This document shows, piece after piece, positions 63,801 through 64,000 of a stretch of 64,000 nt of DNA; the first letter of the stretch is position 1, and each line of letters starts with the position of its first letter. A program made the position numbers and the translations under genes. The stretch is from the NCBI GenBank assembly GCA_023425865.1, contig JAFABV010000080.1, positions 1 to 64,000 of the forward strand. Direction: 5' to 3'. Source of the DNA: Bacteroidota bacterium (GTDB lineage: Bacteria; Bacteroidota; Bacteroidia; Bacteroidales; Bacteroidaceae). The notes under the pieces are model-generated. The model was not told where the DNA came from. It was given only the letters and a program-made list of their open reading frames with translations, and made no database searches.

Positions 63801-64000
63801 CTTCGAGACGGCCAATATCGAGTACATCGAGTTCTGGATGATGGACCCCTTCATCAATAGCAGCCAGCAGTCTGACGCTTCTCAATATGGCGGTGACTTC
63901 TATATCAATTTAGGTGAAGTGTCGGAAGATGTGCTGCGCGATGGTAAGAAATTCTATGAGAGCGGATTGCCTGTCGACGGGTCGCAGAGCTTTACCTATA
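60829..64000 (+). CDS. sprA: SprA, T9SS outer-membrane translocon protein (5' part)
   Basis: Giant outer-membrane barrel that forms the translocation pore of the type IX secretion system and is needed for gliding in gliding species. The reading frame is open from 60829 (ATG, MKIRKCYLLMVATLVVAMTS) to the window end, 1057 codons; complete SprA proteins exceed 2000 residues. A second in-frame ATG lies at 60805. Recognised stretches are LRYEVVYNDTLDRYIIGTKIG, FGPGGVRIKTQGTAELKFG, INLNVNGRVGDKVNMNLNYNTDATFDFD and LVEAGNVSFPSNSSLVQGASSLFGLRTDMQFGKLKLQMV. Residues about 38-60 are a low-complexity NPPTHQSTNTPTHQPTN insertion. The rest of the gene and its stop lie beyond the window. Confidence 0.93.
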   Translation, partial: MKIRKCYLLMVATLVVAMTSYALGVPFLQVDPRKQDRRTQTNPPTHQSTNTPTHQPTNFDEDTIPDSLLHPRWKIQRTTPITYDDLDQNAMDLKRPEGLRYEVVYNDTLDRYIIGTKIGSTWLDAPIMMTPDEYMKWSERNGRNAFYRSKNDEIYKAKGKEKFDFTDMHFELGPAEKIFGPGGVRIKTQGTAELKFGATFKKIDNPSLPIRNRKTTTMDFDEKINLNVNGRVGDKVNMNLNYNTDATFDFDAQNMKLKYDGKEDEIIKLVEAGNVSFPSNSSLVQGASSLFGLRTDMQFGKLKLQMVASQKKSSSKSVTSQGGKQLTSFELNAADYEENRHFFLAKYFRNRYDAAMRTLPNLTTGVTINRVEIWVTNKSGVTSNTRNIVALTDLGESDRVSNPMWSVGGSPVPANAANTEYSAMVGQYVAARDIDQTATTLEGAGLVGGNDYEKIQSARLLNSSEYSVNTALGYVSLRTSLQTDQVLAIAYEYTYNGQTYQVGEFASDITDVSQALFVKSLKNTSNNPQQGNWPLMMKNVYYLASTVEKDKFRLDVKFQSDTAGVYLSYIPETQVKSQTLIKVLGADRLDNNNKAHSNGYFDYVEGYTVSNGRVFFPTVEPFGRSLYDYLVSHGVPAQTANKYAFTELYDSTKTIAKQIAEKDKYLLQGQYRGTSANVISLGAYNVPQGSVTVTAGGVRLTEGADYSVDYSAGEVTILNQSIIDAGTSVNVSLESQSMYSQERKTMLGMNWEYDFSKNFQISGTLQHLSEQALTTKVAMGKEPLNNTLWGFNINWKKESQWLTNMLDKLPLLHLTQPSQISFTGEFAQLIAGQTSGVQDNASYIDDFENTTDKIDVSTPANWVLSSVPSMFSESQDKVTLRSGYNRSLLAWYNIDPLFTRRSSSLTPGHIKSDLDQLSDPYVREVYVKEIYPNRDQSSYSGATATLPILNLAFYPNERGPYNFNPDLTSTGQLNNPAAHWGGMMRKLDTNDFETANIEYIEFWMMDPFINSSQQSDASQYGGDFYINLGEVSEDVLRDGKKFYESGLPVDGSQSFTY
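60940..61005. repeat. Low-complexity CCAACCCACCAG repeats in sprA
   Basis: Near-tandem units CCACCAACCCACCAG, CCCACCCACCAG and CCCACCAAC at the 5' end of sprA. They match the units at the 5' end of the DUF4112 gene (49854-49934, minus strand). Confidence 0.7.

Overview
The window looks like a chromosomal segment from a Bacteroidales bacterium, most likely Prevotella or a close relative. Support comes from SusC/SusD genes, an ECF sigma/FecR pair, SprA of the type IX secretion system, meso-diaminopimelate dehydrogenase, and promoters of the Bacteroidetes form TTTG-N19..21-TAnnTTTG upstream of many genes and both tRNAs. No database search was possible; identifications rest on motifs and remembered family sequences.

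Layout. (1) 1-6250 is an AT-rich type I restriction-modification island on the minus strand: small XRE regulator, hsdM, tyrosine recombinase, half-length hsdS, full-length hsdS, a Fic gene with a DinD/BRO-N-like N-terminus, and an hsdS truncated near what looks like an IS transposase start at the window edge. hsdR is not in the window. (2) 6339-17772 is housekeeping: dnaK, an epimerase-like gene, a PNPOx-like protein, topoisomerase IV subunit A, a DUF3316-like protein, an S41 protease lipoprotein and tex. (3) 17894-31450 carries tRNA-Leu, an SDR, an OmpA protein, tRNA-Val, two long gene-poor stretches, purB, a repeat-tailed pseudouridine synthase, asnS, a CvfB-like protein, a LolD-like ATPase and an antiporter. 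(4) 31636-40263 holds asd, then a VTC / DUF4956 / DUF2490 gene set whose next gene is destroyed by a mobile element, a LytTR two-component pair and a DUF4353-like lipoprotein. (5) 40533-49392 is a glycan-utilisation locus: ECF sigma, FecR anti-sigma, SusC, SusD, sulfatase. (6) 49425-64000 has DUF4112, a HAD phosphatase, an M13 peptidase, two tandem paralogous small secreted proteins, an outer-membrane barrel protein with a membrane-tethered winged-helix regulator, ddh, ruvA and the first 1057 codons of sprA.

Most unusual structure. Two related non-coding elements (9559-10282 and 35305-35997) have matching terminal inverted repeats; the first is flanked by an 8-bp direct repeat (ATGATTAC), so it looks like a MITE-type transposon. 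Each carries an array of 23-bp palindromic units, and related arrays occur without the rest of the element at 22191-22328 and 50885-50976. One element has broken a gene. A second notable signal is a pair of TAGGGAAAT-like half-sites 22 bp apart, placed exactly 36 bp before the -7 box, upstream of both tandem paralogs at 53545 and 54439; this suggests one shared, unidentified regulator. A third is the recombinase-linked hsdS cassette locus, with exact repeats inside the hsdS genes and a 16-bp inverted repeat next to the recombinase start.
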